DNA of 64,000 nt. It comes from an uncultured Oscillospiraceae bacterium (GTDB lineage: Bacteria > Bacillota > Clostridia > Oscillospirales > Oscillospiraceae). Below the pieces are notes generated by a model, which was given only the letters and a program-made list of their open reading frames with translations, did not search any database and was not told the origin of the DNA. The position numbers were made by a program, and so were the translations under genes. The stretch spans positions 1 to 64,000 of the forward strand of contig CAKTMC010000009.1 in the NCBI GenBank assembly GCA_934573735.1. The letters run 5' to 3'. Positions 8,532 through 17,107 of this stretch are shown here, in pieces. Numbering within the stretch: the stretch's first letter is position 1; each line of letters starts with the position of its first letter.

Positions 8532-8557
8532 GCTCTCAAGAAGGAGGAAATGCAATT

Positions 8558-8899
8558 ATGCCCGGAACTAGAAAGCTCGGCAAGGCGACCGACGCACGTA
8601 TGGCAATGCTCCGTCAGCAGGTCACGGATTTTCTTGACCTCGGCCGCATGGAGACCACTGTTACCCGCGCCAAGGAGATCGCTCCCATGGCCGAGAAGAT
8701 GATAACTCTTGGCAAGGCAAAGGATCTGGCTTCCTATCGTCAGGCTCTCGCCTTCATCACCCGCGAGGATGTTGCCAAGAAGGTTTTCGATGAGATCGCT
8801 CCCAAGTACGCAGAGCGCAACGGCGGCTACACCCGCATCACCCGCATCGGCACCCGCCGCGGCGATGCTGCTGAGGTCGCAGTCATCGAGCTCGTCTGA
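8558..8899 (+). CDS. rplQ: 50S ribosomal protein L17
   Basis: 113-residue large-subunit protein near the exit tunnel. It begins MPGTRKLGKATDARMAMLRQ and ends TRIGTRRGDAAEVAVIELV, which matches L17 throughout. It is the last gene of the ribosomal block, with a strong intrinsic terminator 25 bp beyond it. The cobalt/ECF transporter genes that often follow in Firmicutes are absent. Confidence 0.97.
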   Translation: MPGTRKLGKATDARMAMLRQQVTDFLDLGRMETTVTRAKEIAPMAEKMITLGKAKDLASYRQALAFITREDVAKKVFDEIAPKYAERNGGYTRITRIGTRRGDAAEVAVIELV

Positions 8900-8923
8900 T
8901 TTTTCAGTCAACTTAATTCTTGA

Positions 8924-8959
8924 ACACGCAGAAAGCAATTGCTTTCTGCGTGTTTTTTT
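8924..8959 (+). terminator. Intrinsic terminator of the ribosomal operon
   Basis: A perfect 30-bp palindrome (arm ACACGCAGAAAGCAA) is followed directly by seven T residues. It closes the rpsH-rplQ transcription unit. Confidence 0.95.
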
Positions 8960-9060
8960 GTTATAATTCTAAATTGTAGAAGTATGCGAAAGAATAGAAA
9001 CGCATATTTTGGCTGGAAAGCATAAAAAACAAACAGTTCATCGTCTTTTCGGGGGAGAGA

Positions 9061-11523
9061 ATGCCGATGAAATCAAGAAAAGCAAGCCTCATGGAGCGTG
9101 TGGCTGCCTTTATTGTAGATAAACGAAATATTATATATCTCATATTCATTGCCGCCGCAATCTTCTGCGCCTTTTCGTCCGGCTGGGTCGAGGTTAGCGA
9201 CAGCCTGACCAAATACCTGCCGGAGAATACCGAGACGCAGCATGGGCTGGAGCTTATGAACAAGGAGTTTACGACCTTTTCTACGGCCCGCATCGTCGTC
9301 GAGAACGTGAGCTACGAGCAGGCGGAAGAGATATGCGAGAAGATAAAAGCCGTCGAGGGCGTGAAATCGGTTGCCTTTGACGATAGCCCGGAGCATTACA
9401 GCGAGGCCGCCGCCCTCTTTGAGCTTACCTTTGACGGCAAGGACGAGGACGAGGTCAGCATGCGCGCCATGGACGAGCTCAGAGAGCTTCTCGGCGTATA
9501 TGACCTCTATGTATATACTAACGTCGGCAATCCCTTGAAGGCGATTATCAACAAGGAGCTGCTTATAGTTGACGGCATCGCGGCGATAATAATTTTTGTC
9601 GTGCTTCTGTTTACATCGAGAACCTACGCCGAAATACCGGTGCTTCTCATCACCTTCGGCGCGGCGGCGCTTCTCAACATGGGCACAAACTATCTCATGG
9701 GCGAGATATCCTTTGTTACGGACTCCGTTGCGATTGTCCTCCAGCTCGCCATGGCCATCGACTACGCCATCATCCTATGCCACCGATATATGGAGGAGCA
9801 TGAGGATAAGACGGCGCGTGAGGCGGCCATCGCCGCGCTCAGCAAGGCCATCCCGGAGATATCCGCCAGCAGCCTGACGACCGTGTCCGGCCTTCTGGCT
9901 CTGACCTTTATGCAGTATCGCCTCGGCTACGATATCGGCGTAGTCATGATAAAGGCCATACTTTTGAGCCTGTGCTCCGTGTTCCTGCTCATGCCGGGGC
10001 TTCTTGTCACCTTCTCCGGGCTTATCGATCGCACGCATCACAAGAGCTTTATCCCGAAGGTCAGCTGGCTTGGCCGCTTCGCGTATAAGACGCGCTTCGT
10101 CATGCCGCCCGTGTTTGCGATTCTGCTTGTGCTGGGGCTTATATGCTCCAATAAAGTCAACTACGTCTATTCGCACAATTCGGTCGACTCCATCCGCCAT
10201 AACGAAAACCAGCTCGCCTACCAGCGCATTGAGGAGCTTTTCGGCATTGATAACCAGATGGCGATAATCGTCCCGGCAGGGGACTATGAGAAGGAGGCAA
10301 GGCTTATCTCCGAGGTCGAGGAGCTGGGCAAAACCGTGAGTGTCACGGGGCTTGCCAATATCGAGGCGACGGACGACTACCGCCTGACCTCCGAGCTTAC
10401 GCCGAGACAGTTTGCGGAGCTTGCAGACCTTGACTATGAGGTGGCGCAGGTGCTATATACAGGCTACGCTATGGAGACGAGCGAATACGGTCAGGTCGTC
10501 ACAAATCTTGATAATTACAGTGTACCGCTATTGGATATGTTCGGCTATCTCTGCGAAAAGCGCGGCGAGGTCGAGGTCAATATCCCGGAAGATACCGAGG
10601 AAAAGCTTGACGAGCTGGAGCAGCAGATAAACGACGCAAAGCTTCAGCTAAAGAGCGAGGGCTGGAGCCGCATCGTCATAAATGCCGATATCCCGACAGA
10701 GGGCAAGGAGAGCTACAGCTATCTTGAGATACTTCACGGCATCCTCGCGCGCTACTATGATACGGCATACGTCGTCGGCGATACGACAAGCTGTAAGGAT
10801 CTGCGCGCGTCCTTTGAAAAGGATAACCTGCTGATAAGCGTCCTCTCGGTCGTGTTCGTCATATCGGTTTTGCTCTTTACCTTTAAGTCCGCGGGGCTTC
10901 CCGTGCTGCTCATTCTGGTCATTCAGGGCAGTATCTGGCTTAACTTCTCCGTGCCCTATCTTGAGGGGAAAAACCTGTTTTTCCTTACATATCTTATAAT
11001 AAGCGCCATCCAGATGGGCGCGAACATCGACTACGCCATAGTCATCTCAAGCCGCTTTATGGAGCTGCGCGAGTCTCTGCCGCTAAAAAAGGCTATTATC
11101 GAGTCGATGAATCTGGCCTTCCCGACCATTGTTACATCAGGCACAATGCTCGCCTCGGCGGGGCTTGTTATCGGTCTTGTCACCTCGGACGAGACGGTAT
11201 CCGCCATCGGCGTATATCTCGGCATGGGCACGGCTATCTCGATAGCTCTGGTCTTGTTTGTGCTGCCGCAGATACTTCTTCTCGGCGACATTCTCATAAG
11301 AAAAACGAAGTTCAGCATATCACACGGTGCCGAAACCACGACGCATACCGGCATCATCCGCATCAACGGACGGGTGCGCGGCAGTCTGGACGGCATTGTA
11401 GACGCGGAGATACACGGGGTATTCAGGGGGACGCTGAACGCCGTCATCGACATGGGCAGCGTGGAAAAAATACCCGAAATAATTTTACCGGAGCCGGATA
11501 GCGGCGGAGGAGAAGAACAATGA
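9061..11523 (+). CDS. MMPL/RND-family membrane permease
   Basis: 820-residue polytopic protein with two similar halves. Each half has one N-terminal span, a large extracytoplasmic domain (about 50-165 and 380-590) and a bundle of about five spans. The second half carries QMGANIDYAIVISSRFMELR, the fourth-helix motif of MMPL/SSD permeases, mirrored by QLAMAIDYAIILCHRYMEEH in the first. Family members export lipids, sterol-like molecules or hydrophobic drugs by proton exchange. The cytosolic tail after residue 755 holds glycine-spaced beta-like repeats (INGRVRGSLDG, EIHGVFRGTLNA) reminiscent of bactofilins. Its stop overlaps the next start by ATGA. Substrate unknown. Confidence 0.85.
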   Translation: MPMKSRKASLMERVAAFIVDKRNIIYLIFIAAAIFCAFSSGWVEVSDSLTKYLPENTETQHGLELMNKEFTTFSTARIVVENVSYEQAEEICEKIKAVEGVKSVAFDDSPEHYSEAAALFELTFDGKDEDEVSMRAMDELRELLGVYDLYVYTNVGNPLKAIINKELLIVDGIAAIIIFVVLLFTSRTYAEIPVLLITFGAAALLNMGTNYLMGEISFVTDSVAIVLQLAMAIDYAIILCHRYMEEHEDKTAREAAIAALSKAIPEISASSLTTVSGLLALTFMQYRLGYDIGVVMIKAILLSLCSVFLLMPGLLVTFSGLIDRTHHKSFIPKVSWLGRFAYKTRFVMPPVFAILLVLGLICSNKVNYVYSHNSVDSIRHNENQLAYQRIEELFGIDNQMAIIVPAGDYEKEARLISEVEELGKTVSVTGLANIEATDDYRLTSELTPRQFAELADLDYEVAQVLYTGYAMETSEYGQVVTNLDNYSVPLLDMFGYLCEKRGEVEVNIPEDTEEKLDELEQQINDAKLQLKSEGWSRIVINADIPTEGKESYSYLEILHGILARYYDTAYVVGDTTSCKDLRASFEKDNLLISVLSVVFVISVLLFTFKSAGLPVLLILVIQGSIWLNFSVPYLEGKNLFFLTYLIISAIQMGANIDYAIVISSRFMELRESLPLKKAIIESMNLAFPTIVTSGTMLASAGLVIGLVTSDETVSAIGVYLGMGTAISIALVLFVLPQILLLGDILIRKTKFSISHGAETTTHTGIIRINGRVRGSLDGIVDAEIHGVFRGTLNAVIDMGSVEKIPEIILPEPDSGGGEEQ

Positions 11524-14500
11524 ACAAGAAAAGAGTCATGGCGCTGCTGCTTGCCGTCGTGCTCGCCGCGGGGGTGGCGATACCGGCAGCGTCGGCAGAC
11601 AATCAGGTCGTGCATATCTCGACGGCGGAGGAGCTGCGGGACTTTGCGCGCAATTGCCAGCTTGACAGCTATTCCGTCGGTCTTACGGTGCTGCTCGATG
11701 CGGATATCGACCTTGGCGGCGAGGCCATACAGCCGATACCCTCATTCAGCGGAGCCTTTAACGGCAACGGACACAGTATAACGAATTTCAGCCTTGCGAC
11801 CGACGGCTCACATCAGGGCTTCTTCCGCTATATCGAGGCGGGCGCAAGGGTCATAAACCTCAAGCTCTCCGGCACGGTCACGCCCGACGGCTCACGCGAG
11901 AACGTGGGCGGTCTTGTCGGCACGAACCGGGGCAGCGTCTCAGGCTGCAGCTTTGACGGCACGGTCTCCGGCCTTACGAACGTCGGCGGCATCGCGGGAG
12001 AGAACTACGGCACGGTCAAGGACTGCACCGTCAGCGGCAAGGTCAGCGGCAGACGCTTTACCGGCGGTGTGGTCGGCTTTAACGAGGGCAGCATAGACTC
12101 CGCCGAGAACCGAGCCGAGGTCAATACCAGCATCACCGCAAGTGAGCTTGAGCTTGACAGTCTCAGCCTCAGCGACGTCACAAATCTTGACCTCACCTCG
12201 GTTGACGACTCCAACATAGTCTCCGACAGCGGCGGCATCGTCGGCGGCAGCACCGGGCTTATGTATAACTGCGTAAACTACGGCACTGTCGGCTATCAGC
12301 ATTACGGCTATAATGTCGGCGGCGTGGCGGGGCGGCAGTCCGGCTATATGGAGGGCTGCGAAAACCGCGGCCGCGTCTACGGCAGAAAGGACGTCGGCGG
12401 CATAGTCGGTCAGATGGAGCCGTATATGGAGCTTGCTCTGTCGGCGGACCTTGCGACCGAGCTTCAGACCCTCCATGACCTCATCACCCTCACGCTCAGC
12501 GATACGAACGTTCAAAGCGACGATGTGAACGCCGCGCTCGTGCATATGCAGAGCAACGCCTACTCCGCCGCACAGGGCGCGTCTAACCTCGCAGATCATG
12601 TCGGCAACGTTGCGGACGAAGCGATAAACGCGACAAACGAGATATTAAACCGCATCGACTACTCGGTGAAGGCAATGGAGCCGATAATGTCCGACCTAAA
12701 CCAGGCGGCGGTCAACTTCGCCCTCGGTATGGAGCATATGGACAAGGCTCTGGATAATCTTGAGATGGACCCCGAAACGCTGGCGGAGCTCCACCGCAAT
12801 CTCGACCAGATGTCGGAGTCTCTGGAGCGCATCAATGTCGAGCTTGAGTATCTGGCGTATATCGCCTCCGCATACTTCAATAAGAAGGGCGACGGCAATG
12901 TTGACCTCGACCAGCTGCGCCCGGAAAATGCCGATGAGATAAAGCAGAAGTACGGCTATGACTATGGTCTGGACGCAAACAGCTCCACCTCAAAGCTGAA
13001 AAAGGCAATGATACAGGTCGTCTCCGACCTCATAGCCGATACCGCCAAGCTCTCCAAGGCGACGGGCGCTGTGCTCAATATACTTGACGACTATTACCTC
13101 ACCCCGATATACGACACCGACGGGGACGGTATTCCCGATAAGAGCCGCCTTGAGTACGCAAACGACGAGGGCGGCATGGCGCGCGATAACTTTACCGCCG
13201 CCTCCAATTATCTTGCCAGCGCAACCGGCGGGCTGGACGAGCTCAATAAGTATCTCGCATCGCTCGACAAGGTGCAGTACCCGAACCTCGGCAGCAAGTA
13301 TTATGAGTATTCGGATACGCTCTTTAACGGTCTTACCGGCGTTGCAAGCGGCATGAGCGCTCTAAACAGCGCCATGGACTCCACCTCCGACGTGCTCACG
13401 ATAAATCTCATGCGCGTAAACGACCAGTTTAACGTCGTCATGCAGCTTCTTGCAAACGCCCTGAGCGGAAACCTTGAGAATAACGTCTATGACGATGTTT
13501 CGGAGCCGGATAACGACCAGAGCATCGAGGGCAAGCTCCTCTCCTGCGTAAACTACGGCGAGGTCAGCGGCGATGTTGACGTCGGCGGCATAGCGGGCGC
13601 GATGGCGATAGAGTTTGAGTTCGACATCGAGGGCGAGCTGACAAGCGGTCTGAGCGTGAACAGAATTCTCTCCAAGACCTATATGATAAAATGCGTTGCT
13701 CGCCGCTGCGTCAATCGCGGCAGCGTCACGGCGAAGAAGAATAACGTCGGCGGCATAGCGGGCGTTACCGAAATGGGAACCATCATCGACTGCGAGGGCT
13801 ACGGCAGCGTCGAGAGCAGCAACGGCGGCTACGTCGGCGGCATCGTGGGCTACTCCTACACCAATGTCCGCGACAGCTACGCGATGTGTAAGCTTGCAGG
13901 CTCCGAGTATGTCGGCGGTATAGCGGGCTACGGCACCGAGATAACCGACTGCCATACGCTGGTCGGCGTGAGCGGCGCTACCGCCTGCGGCGGCGCGATA
14001 GCGGGCTATGCAGATATGAACGGCGAGGGCATAATTGACGGCAACAGCTTTGTGCATGAGTCAATGGGCGCCGTGGACGGCATAAGCTATAACGGCCGCG
14101 CCACGCCCATTACATACGAGCAGCTTCTCTCCGTGCCCGAGCTTCCGGATGAGTTCAGGACCCTGACCCTGCGCTTTGTAGCCGACGGGGAGACCGTCAA
14201 GGAGCTGAGCTTCAGATACGGTGAGTCCGTTGACAAGAGCGAGATACCCGCCGTGCCCGAGAAGGAGGGCTACAGCGGACGCTGGGCGGATTATGATTAC
14301 AGCGCGCTGTATTTCAGTGACGTTATCGAGGCGGAATATAGCTATAAGCGCGCAACGCTTGCCGTTGAAAATACCCGCGAGGGCTCGCCCATGTCGATAG
14401 TGCTTGTCGAGGGCAGCTTTGAGGACGGCGCAAAGGCCATGCTCAACGAGTATGTCGGAAACGACCCGGAGACGGAGGGCAGCGTGCTTGAGAAGTGGGT

Positions 14501-14831
14501 GCTTCGTATCGACGATTTGGACGACGGCACTCCTGACAGCTATTCCGTGCGCTTCCTGCGTCCCGCGCTTGAGCGCAAGACGCATAAGCTTGAGATATAC
14601 ACCTATGCGGACGGCGAGTGGAGCAAGGCTCAGACCCGCAGCAGCGGCAGCTATGCGGTCTTTGATTGCAGCAGCGACACGGTGGTGTTCGCGGCGGTCG
14701 AAAGCCACGGCAGCGCCGCAGTGTGGATTTGGGTAGTTGTCGGCGCCGTGGTCGTTGCGGCGGCGGTGATAGTCCTGCCGAGACTGCGCAAAAAGAGCAA
14801 AAAGGCAGAAGCCTCGGAAGAAACCGTGTAA
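11520..14831 (+). CDS. Large exported GLUG-repeat protein with C-terminal anchor
   Basis: 1103 residues. There is an N-terminal signal peptide (KKRVMALLLAVVLAAGVAI), then GLUG-type repeats (NVGGLVGTNRG, NVGGIAGENYG, VGGIVGQ) at about 60-310 and again at about 690-850. Between them lies a long alpha-helical, probably coiled-coil region of about 380 residues. A beta-rich domain follows, then a C-terminal span (VWIWVVVGAVVVAAAVIVL) with a Lys-rich cytosolic end. The ATGA overlap with the MMPL gene says the two are made together. I infer an extracytoplasmic partner of the permease, analogous in layout to YhgE/EsaA-like helical partners; no enzyme motif is seen. Confidence 0.8.
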   Translation: MNKKRVMALLLAVVLAAGVAIPAASADNQVVHISTAEELRDFARNCQLDSYSVGLTVLLDADIDLGGEAIQPIPSFSGAFNGNGHSITNFSLATDGSHQGFFRYIEAGARVINLKLSGTVTPDGSRENVGGLVGTNRGSVSGCSFDGTVSGLTNVGGIAGENYGTVKDCTVSGKVSGRRFTGGVVGFNEGSIDSAENRAEVNTSITASELELDSLSLSDVTNLDLTSVDDSNIVSDSGGIVGGSTGLMYNCVNYGTVGYQHYGYNVGGVAGRQSGYMEGCENRGRVYGRKDVGGIVGQMEPYMELALSADLATELQTLHDLITLTLSDTNVQSDDVNAALVHMQSNAYSAAQGASNLADHVGNVADEAINATNEILNRIDYSVKAMEPIMSDLNQAAVNFALGMEHMDKALDNLEMDPETLAELHRNLDQMSESLERINVELEYLAYIASAYFNKKGDGNVDLDQLRPENADEIKQKYGYDYGLDANSSTSKLKKAMIQVVSDLIADTAKLSKATGAVLNILDDYYLTPIYDTDGDGIPDKSRLEYANDEGGMARDNFTAASNYLASATGGLDELNKYLASLDKVQYPNLGSKYYEYSDTLFNGLTGVASGMSALNSAMDSTSDVLTINLMRVNDQFNVVMQLLANALSGNLENNVYDDVSEPDNDQSIEGKLLSCVNYGEVSGDVDVGGIAGAMAIEFEFDIEGELTSGLSVNRILSKTYMIKCVARRCVNRGSVTAKKNNVGGIAGVTEMGTIIDCEGYGSVESSNGGYVGGIVGYSYTNVRDSYAMCKLAGSEYVGGIAGYGTEITDCHTLVGVSGATACGGAIAGYADMNGEGIIDGNSFVHESMGAVDGISYNGRATPITYEQLLSVPELPDEFRTLTLRFVADGETVKELSFRYGESVDKSEIPAVPEKEGYSGRWADYDYSALYFSDVIEAEYSYKRATLAVENTREGSPMSIVLVEGSFEDGAKAMLNEYVGNDPETEGSVLEKWVLRIDDLDDGTPDSYSVRFLRPALERKTHKLEIYTYADGEWSKAQTRSSGSYAVFDCSSDTVVFAAVESHGSAAVWIWVVVGAVVVAAAVIVLPRLRKKSKKAEASEETV

Positions 14832-14843
14832 GTGAATAATATT

Positions 14844-14877
14844 GCAGCCACCACAGCGGTTTTCCGCTGTGGTGGCT
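14844..14877 (+). terminator. Probable terminator after the GLUG protein gene
   Basis: A near-perfect stem of about 15 bp closed by TTTT begins 13 bp after the stop codon. There is no T-run downstream, so termination would be weak or factor-assisted. Confidence 0.5.
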
Positions 14878-15150
14878 GTGATTTGAGAAAGCTGCAAATC
14901 AAGGCAAAGAGCCGCAGACTACGCCCTCTGCACTCTGCGAGGCGAAGAAATACGGCATTGCCGAAATCGGCGCATAGGTCTTAACTTAGCTGTCATTGCG
15001 AAGCCAGTGCGCGCACTGGCTGTGGCAATCCGCATCCCCTTACGCCGCGGCAAGACCACACACCGCCACAAAGAGAGACGGATTGCATCGTTTCGTCCAT
15101 TATTCCTGCCGCAAAGAATATAAATCGGCGCGGCAGAGTATAATCTGCCC

Positions 15151-15199
15151 TTGGCTCCCCTGAAAGGGGAGCTGGCGCGAAGCGCCTGAGGGGTTTTCT
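15151..15199 (+). repeat. Dispersed hairpin repeat, copy 1
   Basis: Reads TTGGCTCCCCTGAAAGGGGA then GCTGGCGCGAAGCGCCTGAGGGG: two consecutive stem-loops followed by TGAGGGG. Related copies lie at 42819-42871 (same strand) and, in reverse orientation, at 48821-48866 and 52258-52304. All are intergenic. Confidence 0.75.
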
Positions 15200-15297
15200 C
15201 GTCCTCAATGAGCGCCGATAGTGAAAAGCCCGGTCGGCAAAGCTCCACCCCCCTACATGAATACTATCGAACCAAATCCCAATAGGAGGAAGTGCAA

Positions 15298-15480
15298 ATG
15301 AGCAGAAAGGTCTCACGAACGATAGGTCTATCAATGCTTATACTCGCCATAGCCTTCATAGCCTATGCCCTGCGGCATCCGGAGGGCAGCTTCCCGTGGA
15401 GCAATACCGTCACTTGGCTGATATACGCCGTGTATGCGACAGTGACCCTTGTACTGCTGCTTGCCCCGAAAAAAGGATAA
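15298..15480 (+). CDS. Small two-span membrane protein of unknown function
   Basis: 60 residues with two hydrophobic segments (GLSMLILAIAFIAYAL and TWLIYAVYATVTLVLLL) separated by a polar HPEGSFPWSN loop, so a helical hairpin in the membrane. The ATG is seven bases after AGGAGGA; an in-frame GTG two codons earlier is too close to it. A terminator follows immediately, so it is probably monocistronic. No family recognised. Confidence 0.65.
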   Translation: MSRKVSRTIGLSMLILAIAFIAYALRHPEGSFPWSNTVTWLIYAVYATVTLVLLLAPKKG

Positions 15481-15483
15481 ACC

Positions 15484-15512
15484 AAAGGCGTGACCCGAGA
15501 GTCACGCCTTTT
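15484..15512. terminator. Terminator between convergent genes
   Basis: The arms AAAGGCGTGAC and GTCACGCCTTT enclose a CCGAGA loop and are followed by TT on the plus strand. It sits between the small membrane protein gene and the convergent cupin gene and may serve both. Confidence 0.8.
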
Positions 15513-15526
15513 GCGATTTAATCACA

Positions 15527-15874
15527 TCACATATAGATTATCAGCGCTATTAGCTCCAGCATTTCGTCGCTGCGATTTATTATGCCGTGCCCCTCGCCGC
15601 CCGGACAAAATGCAACGTCGCCCGCCTCAAGCGTGACTATATTGCCGTTGTCGCTGTACTCCCCGCGGCCGCTGAGAACGTAATATACCTCGCCCTCACC
15701 CTGGTGGACGTGCCAGCCTATCTCGCAGTTTTTCGCAAGATAGACGTGATTGAACAGCCGCCCCTTGCCCTGAAGCTCCTGCGTGTCGTTGAGTATGCGG
15801 TCGGCCTCCATGATGCCCTGACCGCCGAAGGCCTGCTTGGAATCGTGTATGCGCTCGTGCTTTCTTCTTATCAT
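15527..15874 (-). CDS. Single-domain cupin protein
   Basis: 115-residue beta-barrel protein. Both cupin motifs are present: GWHVHQGEGEVYYVLSG (two His and one Glu metal ligands) and GDVAFCPGGEGHGIIN (third His). Small cupins of this type occur as sugar isomerases/epimerases or as metal-dependent sensors; the sequence alone does not decide. The ATG chosen is eight bases from AAGGAG; another ATG two codons upstream is only two bases from it. The gene lies downstream of the minus-strand nucleotidyltransferase and is probably cotranscribed. Confidence 0.85.
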   Translation of the reverse strand: MIRRKHERIHDSKQAFGGQGIMEADRILNDTQELQGKGRLFNHVYLAKNCEIGWHVHQGEGEVYYVLSGRGEYSDNGNIVTLEAGDVAFCPGGEGHGIINRSDEMLELIALIIYM

Positions 15875-15923
15875 GCTCATCTCTCCTTGCGGCAAAATCT
15901 GAGTATATTTTACCGCATTGAGC

Positions 15924-16949
15924 CTATTTGTCAAGCGCACGAATAAGCTCCTGCGCCGCCGCGCTAAGCTCACGGGCAAACTCCTCTCGCTCAGACTCCA
16001 CCGCAACGCGCACGGCACTGAGGCTTGCCAGCGGTGCAATGTGCATTTCGTAGCCCTCGCCCCTGACGCGAAGTCCCTCCGAGTAGTCCGCGTCCATCTC
16101 CATAAACAGCTCGGACAGTGTCCCCATCAGCTCCGCACGGTCGCGGCAGGGACAGATAATGCCGCTTGAGTCCGTACTCTCATCCTCATCTGCCGCCGTA
16201 TCACGCGGCAGTGAAAACTCCGGAGCGGGGGAGATGTCGAGCCTTCCGCTGAGCGCATCGACGCAGCACTGATAATATGAAAGCGGCGTTCCCACGTCGC
16301 ACCAGTAGCCCTGCATGACTTCGCCGCGCAGCAGCTCCGAGCGGCGCAGCAGCAGCGGAAAAAGCTCTCTGCCGAAATCGAAGGGCTGACCGGGCGGAAC
16401 GAGAGTCATAACACGCGGCGAGACGATATATATGCCGGTGTTGACAAAATCGGTCACAACGCGCGGCCATGTGGGCTTTTCGATAAAGCTTTTTATCCGT
16501 CCTTCGCCGTCCGTCACCGCAAGCCCATAGCTCAAGGGCTCTGCACTGCGGCACAGCGCTATAGTCACGCCCGCACCGGACTCACGATGAGAGTGCATGA
16601 GCCGCGAAAGGTCAAAATCGCAGGCAGCGTCACCGCTGATCACAAGGAAATCCTCTGCGCCGTAGAAGTCGGCGCAGTTTTTTACGCCGCCCGCCGTGCC
16701 CAGCGCCTCGCGCTCTACGCGGTATTCAAGGCTTATGCCGAGCGCCGAGCCGTCGCCGAAATAATCCATTATGTCCTCCGCACGGTACTTCACCGCCGCG
16801 CAGACCTCGTCAAAGCCGTGCTTTTTGAGCAGACGCAGAATGTGCTCCAGCATCGGCCGCCCGAGAAGCGGGACCATGGGCTTTGGCAGCGCCCCGGTTA
16901 TGCACTTGAGTCGCCGACCCTCGCCGCCCGCCATTATGACCGCCTTCAT
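15924..16949 (-). CDS. Nucleotidyltransferase with relic phosphomannomutase C-terminal domain
   Basis: 341 residues. Positions 1-235 are a sugar-1-phosphate nucleotidyltransferase: MKAVIMAGGEGRRL nucleotide loop, LPKPMVPLLGRPMLEHIL, ISGDAACDFDL metal site, and the end motif GYWCDVG. Residues about 263-341 (CPCRDRAELMGTLSELF, then GLRVRGEGYEMHIAPL and RVAVESE) resemble the final domain of the phosphomannomutase half found in fused guanylyltransferase-phosphomannomutase proteins. The three catalytic mutase domains are missing, replaced by a short acidic linker (TAADEDESTD). It probably makes an NDP-sugar for envelope glycans; the sugar is unknown. AAGGAG precedes the ATG. Confidence 0.8.
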   Translation of the reverse strand: MKAVIMAGGEGRRLKCITGALPKPMVPLLGRPMLEHILRLLKKHGFDEVCAAVKYRAEDIMDYFGDGSALGISLEYRVEREALGTAGGVKNCADFYGAEDFLVISGDAACDFDLSRLMHSHRESGAGVTIALCRSAEPLSYGLAVTDGEGRIKSFIEKPTWPRVVTDFVNTGIYIVSPRVMTLVPPGQPFDFGRELFPLLLRRSELLRGEVMQGYWCDVGTPLSYYQCCVDALSGRLDISPAPEFSLPRDTAADEDESTDSSGIICPCRDRAELMGTLSELFMEMDADYSEGLRVRGEGYEMHIAPLASLSAVRVAVESEREEFARELSAAAQELIRALDK

Positions 16950-17107
16950 ATTATAATCTCCTTTCCCGCTCCCGCCGGGAAGCGCAGTAATGCTATTATT
17001 CCCGCACAAAATAGAATTATTTATGTTGTCAAATATGCCGAGCTTTGATATAATAATATAATACTATTATAATACGCATTCTTGCATTATGGCATGGAGG
17101 TGCGCCG

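Larger units (their letters stand above)
14832..15297. other. Intergenic region with hairpin and dispersed repeat elements, no gene
   Basis: No supported gene in 466 bp. It holds a long hairpin at 14844-14877 (arms AGCCACCACAGCGG and CCGCTGTGGTGGCT, no T-tail). A second element near 15001-15040 has the inverted core CCAGTGCGCGCACTGG. From 15151 a copy of the TTGGCTCCCCT...GAGGGG repeat is present. The GTG/ATG start of the next small gene follows AGGAGGA. Confidence 0.7.
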
